Shown here one piece after another: positions 40,047 through 47,238 of a stretch of DNA of 64,000 nt (position 1 is the first letter of the stretch; every line of letters starts with the position of its first letter). The DNA lies in NCBI GenBank assembly GCA_910589155.1, contig CAJURY010000010.1:1-64000 (forward strand), read 5' to 3'. The translations under genes and the position numbers were made by a program. The notes under the pieces are model-generated. The model saw only the letters and a program-made list of their open reading frames with translations. It made no database searches and was not told where the DNA came from. Source of the stretch: an uncultured Oscillospiraceae bacterium. Its GTDB lineage: Bacteria > Bacillota > Clostridia > Oscillospirales > Oscillospiraceae.

Positions 40047-41263
40047 AGGGCTTCCCTCCGTTTTTCCAGAATTTCCGCAACGGTTTTTTCCGCCGCGCCG
40101 TCGTTGTCAATTTCAAAATCAGCAAACTGCCGGTACATTGGCTCCCGCCGCCGGTACATTTCCTCCAGCGACCCCGCCTGAGACAAGGGTCTGCCGTTTT
40201 TGGGCAGCTTATACAGCGCCCGGCGAAGCCAGAAAACCGTGCCGTTTTGCCGCAAAAGCGGCTCGTTTTCCGCTCTTGTCACGCAGCCGCCCCCGGTGGC
40301 GATGACAAGCCCGGATTCTTTGCCCAGCTTTGCCGCTATTTGGGTTTCCAGCGCCCGGAATGCCTCTTCCCCCTGCTTTGCGAAAATTTCCGGGATGGAG
40401 ATCCCCGCAAGGCGGCAAATTTCTTCATCCATATCCACAAAACGCAACCCGGTTTTTTGCGCAAGCTTTCTGCCGACGGCGCTTTTTCCGCAGCCGGGCA
40501 TTCCAACAAGCACGATATTTTCCATTTGCCCCCGCAAAAGGCGCAAAATTTCTTCCGTTTTCTGCCGCTCCATGGGAACGCCCGTCCAGATTTCCGCGCT
40601 TTTCTGCGCCTGCGCCACCAGCATTTCCAGTCCGTTGACCACGGGAATACCCAACGCCATAGCGTCTTGCAGCAGCTTCGTCCGGGCAGGATTGTAAATT
40701 ACATCCAAAACCGCCTCCAGATTGGGAAACTGCCCCACGTCCAGAGGGGCAATCCCCACGTTGGGATACATTCCCACCGGCGTGGCGTTTACCAAAACCG
40801 CCGCGTCCTGATGAAGATGCAGATTTTCATAGTTGTTTTCCCCCTTGCGGGAAATCACGACCACCTGCGCCCTCTGGTCACGCAAGGCCACCGCCGCCGT
40901 ATTGGACGCGCCGCCGCTGCCCAGCACCAGCGCCTTTTTCCCGGCAAGGGTCAGCCCTTGCAGCATGGTCAAAAAACCGAAATAATCGGTATTGTGCCCT
41001 TCCAGGCTCCCGTCCGGCAGGCGCAGTAACGTATTGACGCTTTGCAGCTTTTGGGCGGTTTCCGACAGCCGGGCGCAGTAGGGAATCACCGCTTTTTTAT
41101 AGGGAATCGTCACATTTAAGCCGGTAAAATCCCCGTTTTTCAGGAAATCTTCCAGTTCCTCCGGACGTTTTTCATACAAATCGTAGGCATAGTCTCCCAA
41201 TTGGCTGTGAATTCGCGGGGAATAGCTGTGCCCCAGCTTTTCTCCCAGCAGTCCGCATTTCAT
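40043..41263 (-). CDS. aroE-aroK: Shikimate dehydrogenase - shikimate kinase fusion
   Basis: A 406-residue bifunctional protein. Residues about 1-240 are AroE: CGLLGEKLGHSYSPRIHS at the N-terminus with the shikimate serines, the catalytic Lys in GLNVTIPYKKA (about 49-59), and the NADP loop VLGSGGASNTAA. Residues about 246-406 are AroK, starting NIVLVGMPGCGKSAVGRKLA (Walker A), with FVDMDEEICR and IATGGGCVTR. Fusion channels shikimate to its phosphate. The ATG overlaps the pheA stop by one base (TGATG), with GAGGTGG four bases upstream. Fused aroE-aroK is uncommon but known in Clostridia. Confidence 0.95.
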   Translation of the reverse strand: MKCGLLGEKLGHSYSPRIHSQLGDYAYDLYEKRPEELEDFLKNGDFTGLNVTIPYKKAVIPYCARLSETAQKLQSVNTLLRLPDGSLEGHNTDYFGFLTMLQGLTLAGKKALVLGSGGASNTAAVALRDQRAQVVVISRKGENNYENLHLHQDAAVLVNATPVGMYPNVGIAPLDVGQFPNLEAVLDVIYNPARTKLLQDAMALGIPVVNGLEMLVAQAQKSAEIWTGVPMERQKTEEILRLLRGQMENIVLVGMPGCGKSAVGRKLAQKTGLRFVDMDEEICRLAGISIPEIFAKQGEEAFRALETQIAAKLGKESGLVIATGGGCVTRAENEPLLRQNGTVFWLRRALYKLPKNGRPLSQAGSLEEMYRRREPMYRQFADFEIDNDGAAEKTVAEILEKRREAL

Positions 41264-42405
41264 CAGACCACCTCGCAATAGCTGCCGAGGTATTTAAACT
41301 CCTCGCACATTCCCTCCATCTCGCACATAAGCTGCACGTATTCTTCCGAGTAAATGGAGGTTTCCAGATCGAAATAGAACATAAATTCAAACTCCCGGTC
41401 GGGGATAGGGCGGGATTCCAGCTTGGTAACGTTAATGCCCAGAGCGTAAAGCCGCGCCAGCATTTTATACAGCGCGCCGGGCTTATGGGGAAGCACCATC
41501 ATGATGCTTGTTTTGTCGGAACCGGGGTAGATTTCCAGTTTCTTAGAAATGCAGAGAAAGCGGGTGCGGTTGTTCCCCTCGTCCTGCACGGAAGCCGCTA
41601 AGTTTTCCAGACCGTACAACTCCGCGCAGACGCGGCTGGACAAAGCAGCGACATCCTTTCGGTGGGATTTTGCCACCATCTCCGACGCGAGAGCGGTATT
41701 TTCCACACACGTCACCGTTACGTTGGGCAACCCCTTCAAAAACGCCGCGCACTGGCCAATGGCCTGCTCATGGGAATAAATTTCTCGAATATCCTCCAGC
41801 TTCGCCCCCCGCTTGGCCAGCAAATTGTGGTCTACCTTCAGCCGACAGGTGCGGACAACGGAGAAATTATGTTGAATCATTAAATCATAAACCTTTTTCA
41901 CAGAACCCGCCGTGGAATTTTCAATGGGCAAAATACCGTATTGGCAAAGTCCCTTTTCAATGGCGGTAAACACGCCGTCAAAGGATTTAAAGTAAAAAAT
42001 ACTGGGATTTTTGAAGATTTTTTCGCAGGCAATCTGGGAATACGCCCCCTCCACCCCCTGGCAGGCCACCATAGGCGCTTGGGGGAACAGGTTTGGCGTA
42101 TTTTGCACCGCGTCCGTGATGCGGCCATACAGCGCGGAGGCAAGGCCAAACCGCCGCTCCTGATAGCTGCGGCTCAGCTCAAACAGCAGGCTGTAAAGAA
42201 CGCGGGTGTAATTTTGCATATCCCCGCCGGCCTTTTCCGCCACCTCGCGAAGCTTTTCCCGCTCCCGCATGACGTTCAAAATAGGCAGGCTCTGCTCTTT
42301 TTTGTAGTCCGCAATCTGGGCGGCAACCTCCATGCGCTGGCAAAACAGCTTAACCAGCTCGTCGTCAATTTTGTCGATTTCCAGCCGAAGCTCCTTTAAA
42401 TCCAT
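41263..42405 (-). CDS. pheA: Chorismate mutase - prephenate dehydratase (P-protein)
   Basis: A 380-residue bifunctional enzyme of phenylalanine synthesis. The AroQ-type chorismate mutase covers about residues 1-88 (LRLEIDKIDDELVKLFCQRM, with catalytic Arg and Lys). The prephenate dehydratase domain covers about 112-285, opening VACQGVEGAYSQIA, with LPIENSTAGSV and the catalytic threonine region NRTRFLCIS. An ACT regulatory domain (about 295-375, with ESRPIPDREFEFMFYFD) confers phenylalanine feedback. I chose the ATG at 42405 with GGGAGAG upstream; the frame is open far beyond but reads as repeat-derived sequence. Confidence 0.96.
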   Translation of the reverse strand: MDLKELRLEIDKIDDELVKLFCQRMEVAAQIADYKKEQSLPILNVMREREKLREVAEKAGGDMQNYTRVLYSLLFELSRSYQERRFGLASALYGRITDAVQNTPNLFPQAPMVACQGVEGAYSQIACEKIFKNPSIFYFKSFDGVFTAIEKGLCQYGILPIENSTAGSVKKVYDLMIQHNFSVVRTCRLKVDHNLLAKRGAKLEDIREIYSHEQAIGQCAAFLKGLPNVTVTCVENTALASEMVAKSHRKDVAALSSRVCAELYGLENLAASVQDEGNNRTRFLCISKKLEIYPGSDKTSIMMVLPHKPGALYKMLARLYALGINVTKLESRPIPDREFEFMFYFDLETSIYSEEYVQLMCEMEGMCEEFKYLGSYCEVV

Positions 42406-42464
42406 CTTTCTCTCTCCCTTTTTGGTTTTTACGCTTATAAAATTTGAGTATTTCTCCTGCCTGG

Positions 42465-42714
42465 CCGTAGGGGCGGTATTCCCGTGCAGTTCAGGTCGAG
42501 CGACCCCCCAATGGTGTGTAAAGTCAGTAGCGGGATTCATAACGCGTTGCCGGTGGGCGCACACATAGGTGCGCCCGTTTTTTCCAATTTCCCGTGCAAT
42601 TTTGTCACAGGAAACACCGGTTCGCAATGACAGGATTGAGCGATTGCCACAACGAGATTCGCAATTGCAGATTTGAAGCTGCCTTCTGGTGGGCGCGTGC
42701 GCCCCTACGGTGTT
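42465..42714. repeat. Cluster of dispersed repeats between aroC and pheA
   Basis: This 328-base gap contains no gene. It has a GTAGGGGCGG fragment (42471-42480), a family A unit as a near-palindrome (GGTGGGCGCACACATAGGTG then CGCCCG, 42552-42578), a family B end (TTCGCAATGACAGG, 42621-42634) and another family A fragment (GGTGGGCGCGTGCGCCCCTA, 42688-42707). Repeat insertions have separated aroC from pheA. Confidence 0.6.
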
Positions 42715-42733
42715 CCAATGCTTACAAAGCGCA

Positions 42734-43813
42734 TTACGCTCTTGCTTTCCACTCCAAAAGCGCGTCGTAAATGGCGATGGCCGCCGCAGCCTCCACCACC
42801 GGCACCGCTCTGGGGGCGATACAGGGGTCGTGCCGCCCGTGGACAATCAGGTTTTTGCTTTCCATGGCCGCCAGACTCACACTTTCCTGCGCTTTGGCAA
42901 TGGAGGGCGTGGGCTTGAAGGCCGCCCGGAAAATCAAGGGCATTCCGTTGGTGATACCACCGAGAATCCCTCCAGCGTGGTTGGTCTTTGCGCGGATTTC
43001 GCTGTTTTCCACCACATAAGGGTCGTTATTCTGGCTGCCCCGGAGCCTTGCCGCGCCAAAACCCGCGCCAAATTCCACGCCCTTCACAGCGGGAATCCCG
43101 AAAACCATCTGGGCAATGCGGTTTTCCATGCCGCCGAACATGGGTTCTCCCAAGCCCACTGGCAGCCCCACGGCGGCGCACTCTATTACGCCGCCCACGC
43201 TGTCGCCTTCCGCCTTGGCCGCCGCGATTTCCTGCCGCATGGCCTCTCCCGCCTCCAAGGACAAAACAGGGAAATCCTTCTGCACCTGATCCAGTTCCGG
43301 GCGCAGCGGATCAAAGGGCGTATCCGCCGCGCTTCCCACGCTTGCCAGATGCGCCGCGAGCAAAACACCCTCCCGCGCCAGAAGCTGGAGGCAGATTCCC
43401 CCGGCGATGCAAATGGGCGCGGTAAGCCGCCCGGAAAAATGTCCGCCTCCAGCGGCGTCCTGGGCGCCTTTGTACTTCACCTCCGCCGGATAGTCCGCGT
43501 GCCCCGGCCGGGGACAGTCATGCAGCCCGGCATAGTCCCCGGAACGGGTGTTGGTATTGCGAATCACAGCGGTGAGGGGCGCGCCGCAGGTTACGCCATC
43601 CACAAGGCCGGACAAAATTTCCACTGCGTCGGCTTCCTTCCGCGGCGTTGCCCAGGCGCCCTGTCCCGGCGCGCGCCGGGCAAGAAATGCTTGCAGCTTA
43701 TCCATATCCACCGGCAGGCCGGCTGGCAGACCGTCCATAGTCACGCCGATGGCCGCCCCATGAGACTGGCCAAACACGGAAATTTGCAGAAGCTTCCCAA
43801 ACGTACTTGCCAT
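42734..43813 (-). CDS. aroC: Chorismate synthase
   Basis: A 359-residue FMN-dependent enzyme forming chorismate from EPSP. It opens STFGKLLQISVFGQSHGAAIGVTMDG, whose GQSHG is the family's first histidine motif. SGDYAGLHDCPRPGHADYP and GGGHFSGRLTAPICIAGG follow, and the C-terminal HGRHDPCIAPRAVPVVEA is the signature 3 region. GAGGTGAGG precedes the ATG. It starts four bases after ribF, so the aromatic genes continue the ribosome-maturation operon. Confidence 0.97.
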   Translation of the reverse strand: MASTFGKLLQISVFGQSHGAAIGVTMDGLPAGLPVDMDKLQAFLARRAPGQGAWATPRKEADAVEILSGLVDGVTCGAPLTAVIRNTNTRSGDYAGLHDCPRPGHADYPAEVKYKGAQDAAGGGHFSGRLTAPICIAGGICLQLLAREGVLLAAHLASVGSAADTPFDPLRPELDQVQKDFPVLSLEAGEAMRQEIAAAKAEGDSVGGVIECAAVGLPVGLGEPMFGGMENRIAQMVFGIPAVKGVEFGAGFGAARLRGSQNNDPYVVENSEIRAKTNHAGGILGGITNGMPLIFRAAFKPTPSIAKAQESVSLAAMESKNLIVHGRHDPCIAPRAVPVVEAAAAIAIYDALLEWKARA

Positions 43814-43817
43814 ATCC

Positions 43818-44714
43818 TCACCTCATCGTCGGCAAAAGCCGCCTTGTTTCGGCGGCGTTTTCCAAAATCGCCGCCTTTAACGCTTCCAAGCTTCCAAACT
43901 TTTTCTCCGGCCGGAGAAAGTGAAACAGGGATAATTGCAGTGTTTTTCCGTACAAATCCCCGTCAAAATCCAAAAGCCACGCTTCTGCGTTGACATTTGT
44001 GCCTTCCACTGTGGGGCGCATTCCCACATTGATGACCGCCGGACGGGACTTGCCTTCCCAGTGGGCAAGCCCGGCATACACCCCGCGCCTGGGACACAAA
44101 AGCTCCTCCGGTACGCAAAGATTCGCCGTGGGCACGCCCATGGTGCGCCCAATCTGCCTGCCGTGGACAACCTCTCCGGAAAGCAAATGCCCATGCCCTA
44201 GAAAATCCACAGCGCGGCGCATTTCGCCCTTTTCCAGCAGAGCGCGGATATAGGTGGAGGAAACGATGCGTTCCTCCCGCCGCACCGGGGCGATGACGTC
44301 GCAGCCAAGCCCCAGTTCGCCGCACCTCGCTTTCAGCAGCGCCGCCGTCCCCAGCCCCCGGTCGCCAAAGCGGAAATCGTGCCCGCAGACCACGTGGCAG
44401 GCGTGATACACTCCAATCAGCACATCCGTCACAAAATCCTCCCAGGGCATGGACATCATGGTTTTGTCAAAGTGCAGCGTCAGCACCTCGTCCATGCCGC
44501 CGATGTTTTCCAGCAAAAAGCGGCGATCCGCCGGGGTATTCAGCAGCCCAACCTCCCCGCCGAACACCAGATTATCCGGGTGATTGTCGAAGGTCAGCGC
44601 GGCGGCGGTACAGCCCCGGCTGTCCGCTTCCTCCCGGCAGCGGCGCAGCAACGCCCGATGCCCCAAATGCACCCCGTCAAAAAAACCAAGGGCAATGACT
44701 TTTTCTTTCTCCAA
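43818..44714 (-). CDS. ribF: Bifunctional riboflavin kinase / FAD synthetase
   Basis: A 298-residue enzyme making FMN and FAD. The N-terminal adenylyltransferase domain (about 1-165) has the nucleotide motif LGFFDGVHLGHRALL (about residues 9-23) and VVCGHDFRFGDRG. The C-terminal riboflavin kinase domain (about 180-298) starts GRQIGRTMGVPTANL and has the INVGMRPTVEGTNVNAEAWLL segment. A TTG start is supported by GAGGTGG upstream. It follows truB by three bases, the normal order in Firmicutes. Confidence 0.95.
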   Translation of the reverse strand: MEKEKVIALGFFDGVHLGHRALLRRCREEADSRGCTAAALTFDNHPDNLVFGGEVGLLNTPADRRFLLENIGGMDEVLTLHFDKTMMSMPWEDFVTDVLIGVYHACHVVCGHDFRFGDRGLGTAALLKARCGELGLGCDVIAPVRREERIVSSTYIRALLEKGEMRRAVDFLGHGHLLSGEVVHGRQIGRTMGVPTANLCVPEELLCPRRGVYAGLAHWEGKSRPAVINVGMRPTVEGTNVNAEAWLLDFDGDLYGKTLQLSLFHFLRPEKKFGSLEALKAAILENAAETRRLLPTMR

Positions 44715-44717
44715 CCG

Positions 44718-45596
44718 TCAGTCCACCTCAAAAAAACTTTTTATCGTCGTCATAACGCCGCCGGTACAGCTTGCAAGGGCAAGAAACGCTCTGTCTTGCC
44801 CATACAGCCGGTACTTGCCCGGCTCACTTTTACAGGGGAAAGCATTTCCGTTCCGGCACAGCCGCTCCTGCTTTGCGTTTAGCGTAACCGCCGGATATTT
44901 TGCAAACATGGAATCCACAGACAGCAGGTAGTTTTCCATAGCTTCCCCGCTTTCGCTGCTTTCCAGCAGCTTTTCCAGAGGAATCGCCTGTTCTATTTTA
45001 TAGTCTCCTGCCTGCACCCGGCGAAGCGCCGCCATACAGCCGCCGCAGCCCAAAGCCGCGCCAATATCCTTGCACAGGGTTCTGATATATGTACCCTTGG
45101 AGCAGGCGACGTAAATTTCAAATTCTTTTTCGCTCCAGGACAGCAGCCGCAGGGTCAGAATTTCAATTTCCCGCGGGGCGCGTTCAATTTCTTTTCCGGC
45201 TCTCGCCAGCTCGTAGAGCTTTTTGCCGCCGATTTTCACAGCGGAATACATCGGGGGCGTTTGCATCTGCTTCCCCACAAAGCGGCTTAAAACCGCCTCA
45301 ACTTCCTCTTTCGTGGCGGAAACCTGGCTTTCCGTCAAGGTTCTGCCCCAAACGTCCTCGGTGTCCGTAGTAAGTCCCAGACGAACAGTTGCCACATACG
45401 CTTTTTCCGCATGCTCGAAAAACTCCACCGCTCTGGTGGCTCTGCCCACAAAAACAGGCAACACGCCGGTGGCCATGGGGTCCAAGGTTCCCCCGTGGCC
45501 GATGCGCCGGGTTTGAAACGCCCGGCGCAGCCGGGCCGTCACGTCCTGACTGGTCCAGCTTGTGGGCTTGTCTACAATTACAATGCCGTTTGCCAT
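44718..45596 (-). CDS. truB: tRNA pseudouridine-55 synthase
   Basis: A 292-residue enzyme making the T-loop pseudouridine of tRNA. It opens GIVIVDKPTSWTSQDV, with the catalytic aspartate in GHGGTLDPMATGVLPV (about residues 34-49). The GTYIRTLCKDIGAALG motif is at about 166-181. A short PUA-like C-terminal portion is present. The ATG directly follows the nrnA stop codon, so translation is probably coupled. Confidence 0.97.
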   Translation of the reverse strand: MANGIVIVDKPTSWTSQDVTARLRRAFQTRRIGHGGTLDPMATGVLPVFVGRATRAVEFFEHAEKAYVATVRLGLTTDTEDVWGRTLTESQVSATKEEVEAVLSRFVGKQMQTPPMYSAVKIGGKKLYELARAGKEIERAPREIEILTLRLLSWSEKEFEIYVACSKGTYIRTLCKDIGAALGCGGCMAALRRVQAGDYKIEQAIPLEKLLESSESGEAMENYLLSVDSMFAKYPAVTLNAKQERLCRNGNAFPCKSEPGKYRLYGQDRAFLALASCTGGVMTTIKSFFEVD

Positions 45597-46544
45597 TTAC
45601 AAATACCCCAACTGCCGGAAGGCGTTTTCCACCGCCAGCTTTGCCTCATCCTGCGCCATGGGAAGGGTCGCTCCGGCGGCGGCCTTATGTCCGCCGCCGC
45701 CAAACAGGGCGCACAGCGCCGCCGCGTCGTATCCCGGCGCGGAGCGGACGGAAAGCTTGGTCTGCCCGTCCGGAAGGGTTCGCATGGTGACGGCCAGGCA
45801 AACGCCCTCAATATTTCTGGCGAAGGTGGATACGCTTTCCATATCATCCTCGGTGACGCCGCAATTCTTTTCCACTTCCAGTGGGATTGCGGCGATGGCC
45901 AGCCTGCCCTCCGCGTAAAAGACCACATGCTCTGTGATATAAGCGTCTATGCGGAGCCTTGCAAAGCGGCGCTTTTCAAACATTTCCTGATTGATGGGGT
46001 AGGTTTCCGCCCCCGCTGCCAGGCACGCCGCCGCAACGCGCAAGGTCTTTGCGGTGGTATTGGAGTAGCGGAAGCACCCGGTATCAGTGCTCACCGCCAC
46101 GTAAATAGCCTCCGCCGTAGCCTGATCCAGCGTCACGCCCATAGCTTCCAGCACATCAAAAATCAGCTCTCCCGTGGCGGCGGCCTCCGGGACAATCAGC
46201 CCTTCTTCCGCAAAACCAGGATTGGTGCCGTGATGATCCAGCAGCAGCCGGACGGGAAAACCGGCGTTTTTCGCCAGCATATCCAAAGACGCTACGTCCA
46301 CGGACACCGTAACCATCCCCGTTTCAAAGGAAGGAACAGTCAGTCCTTCCAGGTATGGGCGGTATTTGTCCGTAAGCTGGGGATTTTCCAAAATGGCGGC
46401 GGTTTTCCCAAGACTACGCAGCCCCCGGCAGAGGGCGGCGGCGCAGCCCAGGGTATCCCCGTCCGGGCGGCGGTGGGTCAAAATCAGAAAATGATCATTT
46501 GCTTTGAAAAAACAGGCAATTTCAGGAATTGTCAATGTTTTCAT
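45597..46544 (-). CDS. nrnA: DHH-family oligoribonuclease / pAp phosphatase
   Basis: A 315-residue DHH/DHHA1 phosphoesterase that degrades nano-RNA and dephosphorylates pAp. The metal motifs are HRRPDGDTLGCA (about residues 23-34), SVDVASLD, LLDHHGTNPGF (the DHH) and STDTGCFRYSNT. The DHHA1 substrate loop is GGGGHKAAAGATLP near the C-terminus. The start overlaps the rbfA end by 23 bases. I chose the ATG at 46544, nine bases after AAAGG. This place between rbfA and truB is standard in Firmicutes. Confidence 0.94.
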   Translation of the reverse strand: MKTLTIPEIACFFKANDHFLILTHRRPDGDTLGCAAALCRGLRSLGKTAAILENPQLTDKYRPYLEGLTVPSFETGMVTVSVDVASLDMLAKNAGFPVRLLLDHHGTNPGFAEEGLIVPEAAATGELIFDVLEAMGVTLDQATAEAIYVAVSTDTGCFRYSNTTAKTLRVAAACLAAGAETYPINQEMFEKRRFARLRIDAYITEHVVFYAEGRLAIAAIPLEVEKNCGVTEDDMESVSTFARNIEGVCLAVTMRTLPDGQTKLSVRSAPGYDAAALCALFGGGGHKAAAGATLPMAQDEAKLAVENAFRQLGYL

Positions 46545-46899
46545 ATTCATCATCCTTTGGAATGTTCAGAGAATTTAAAAGCTCCAGCATATGGGCGCCG
46601 TAGGTGATGGAGTCGTCCTCCTCCCACACAAGCTCCGGGGTATACCGAAGCTGCAAGCTTGCGCCTAGCTCCCGGCGCAAATACCCGCCGGCGGATTTTA
46701 AGCCCCTAATCGCGTCTTTCGCCGCGTCCTTTTCCAGGAAGCTTACAAAAATTTTAGAATAGCGCAGATCCGGGGTAGTATCCACTCTGGTAATGGAAAT
46801 CATGGTTTTCTGCACTCTGGGATCTTTTAAATTGCGAATCAGCGTGGACAGTTCCCGCTGAATTTCTTCATTGATTCTGCCAATGCGATTGGATGCCAT
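46522..46899 (-). CDS. rbfA: Ribosome-binding factor A
   Basis: A 125-residue KH-type factor required for late 30S maturation and cold growth. It opens RIGRINEEIQRELSTLIRNLKDPRV, with TMISITRVDTTPDLRYSKIFVSF typical of the family. AAGGAGG precedes the ATG. The C-terminus is short and acidic (NIPKDDEYENIDNS). It overlaps nrnA by 23 bases. Confidence 0.96.
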   Translation of the reverse strand: MASNRIGRINEEIQRELSTLIRNLKDPRVQKTMISITRVDTTPDLRYSKIFVSFLEKDAAKDAIRGLKSAGGYLRRELGASLQLRYTPELVWEEDDSITYGAHMLELLNSLNIPKDDEYENIDNS

Positions 46900-46931
46900 C
46901 GTTACATCCTCCTTGTTGTAAAATCGGCGGT

Positions 46932-47174
46932 TTACCGCCCGCCTTTTGGTTCGCGCCTATCTTTGTATTTTTTCCGCAGTTTTTCCAAGTCCCATGTGTC
47001 TACCCAGTTTTCCAGATAGCCGCAGGAAAGGCATACATAGCGAGGAACCTTTACGGCGGAAAAAATCGTAGCGCCCATACGGATATTATTGCCGACGCCA
47101 TAAGCTTCAGACGTTCCCTCGATTCGGATGATCTCCACGCCGCCGCATTTCGGGCATCTGCCTGTATTTCTCAT
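46932..47174 (-). CDS. Small zinc-ribbon protein, 80 residues
   Basis: A small protein with two CxxC pairs, CPKCGG (about residues 7-12) and CLSCGY (about 48-53), which form a likely zinc ribbon. Between them lies a beta-rich stretch (IRMGATIFSAVKVPRYV). The tail is basic and charged (LEKLRKKYKDRREPKGGR). GGAGGG precedes the chosen ATG by seven bases. It sits between infB and rbfA, where Firmicutes usually have no such gene. The likely functions are nucleic-acid or ribosome binding, but this is inference. I do not recognise a named family. Confidence 0.7.
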   Translation of the reverse strand: MRNTGRCPKCGGVEIIRIEGTSEAYGVGNNIRMGATIFSAVKVPRYVCLSCGYLENWVDTWDLEKLRKKYKDRREPKGGR

Positions 47175-47238
47175 AAACAGTCCCTCCACCATAACACATC
47201 AGCCGCGCCGCACAGGCGGCGCGGCAGGTGTATGTCGC

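Noticed and set aside
42406..42846. Upstream extension of the pheA frame
   Set aside because: The open frame runs through dispersed repeats and into aroC. The chorismate mutase domain starts exactly at the ATG at 42405.
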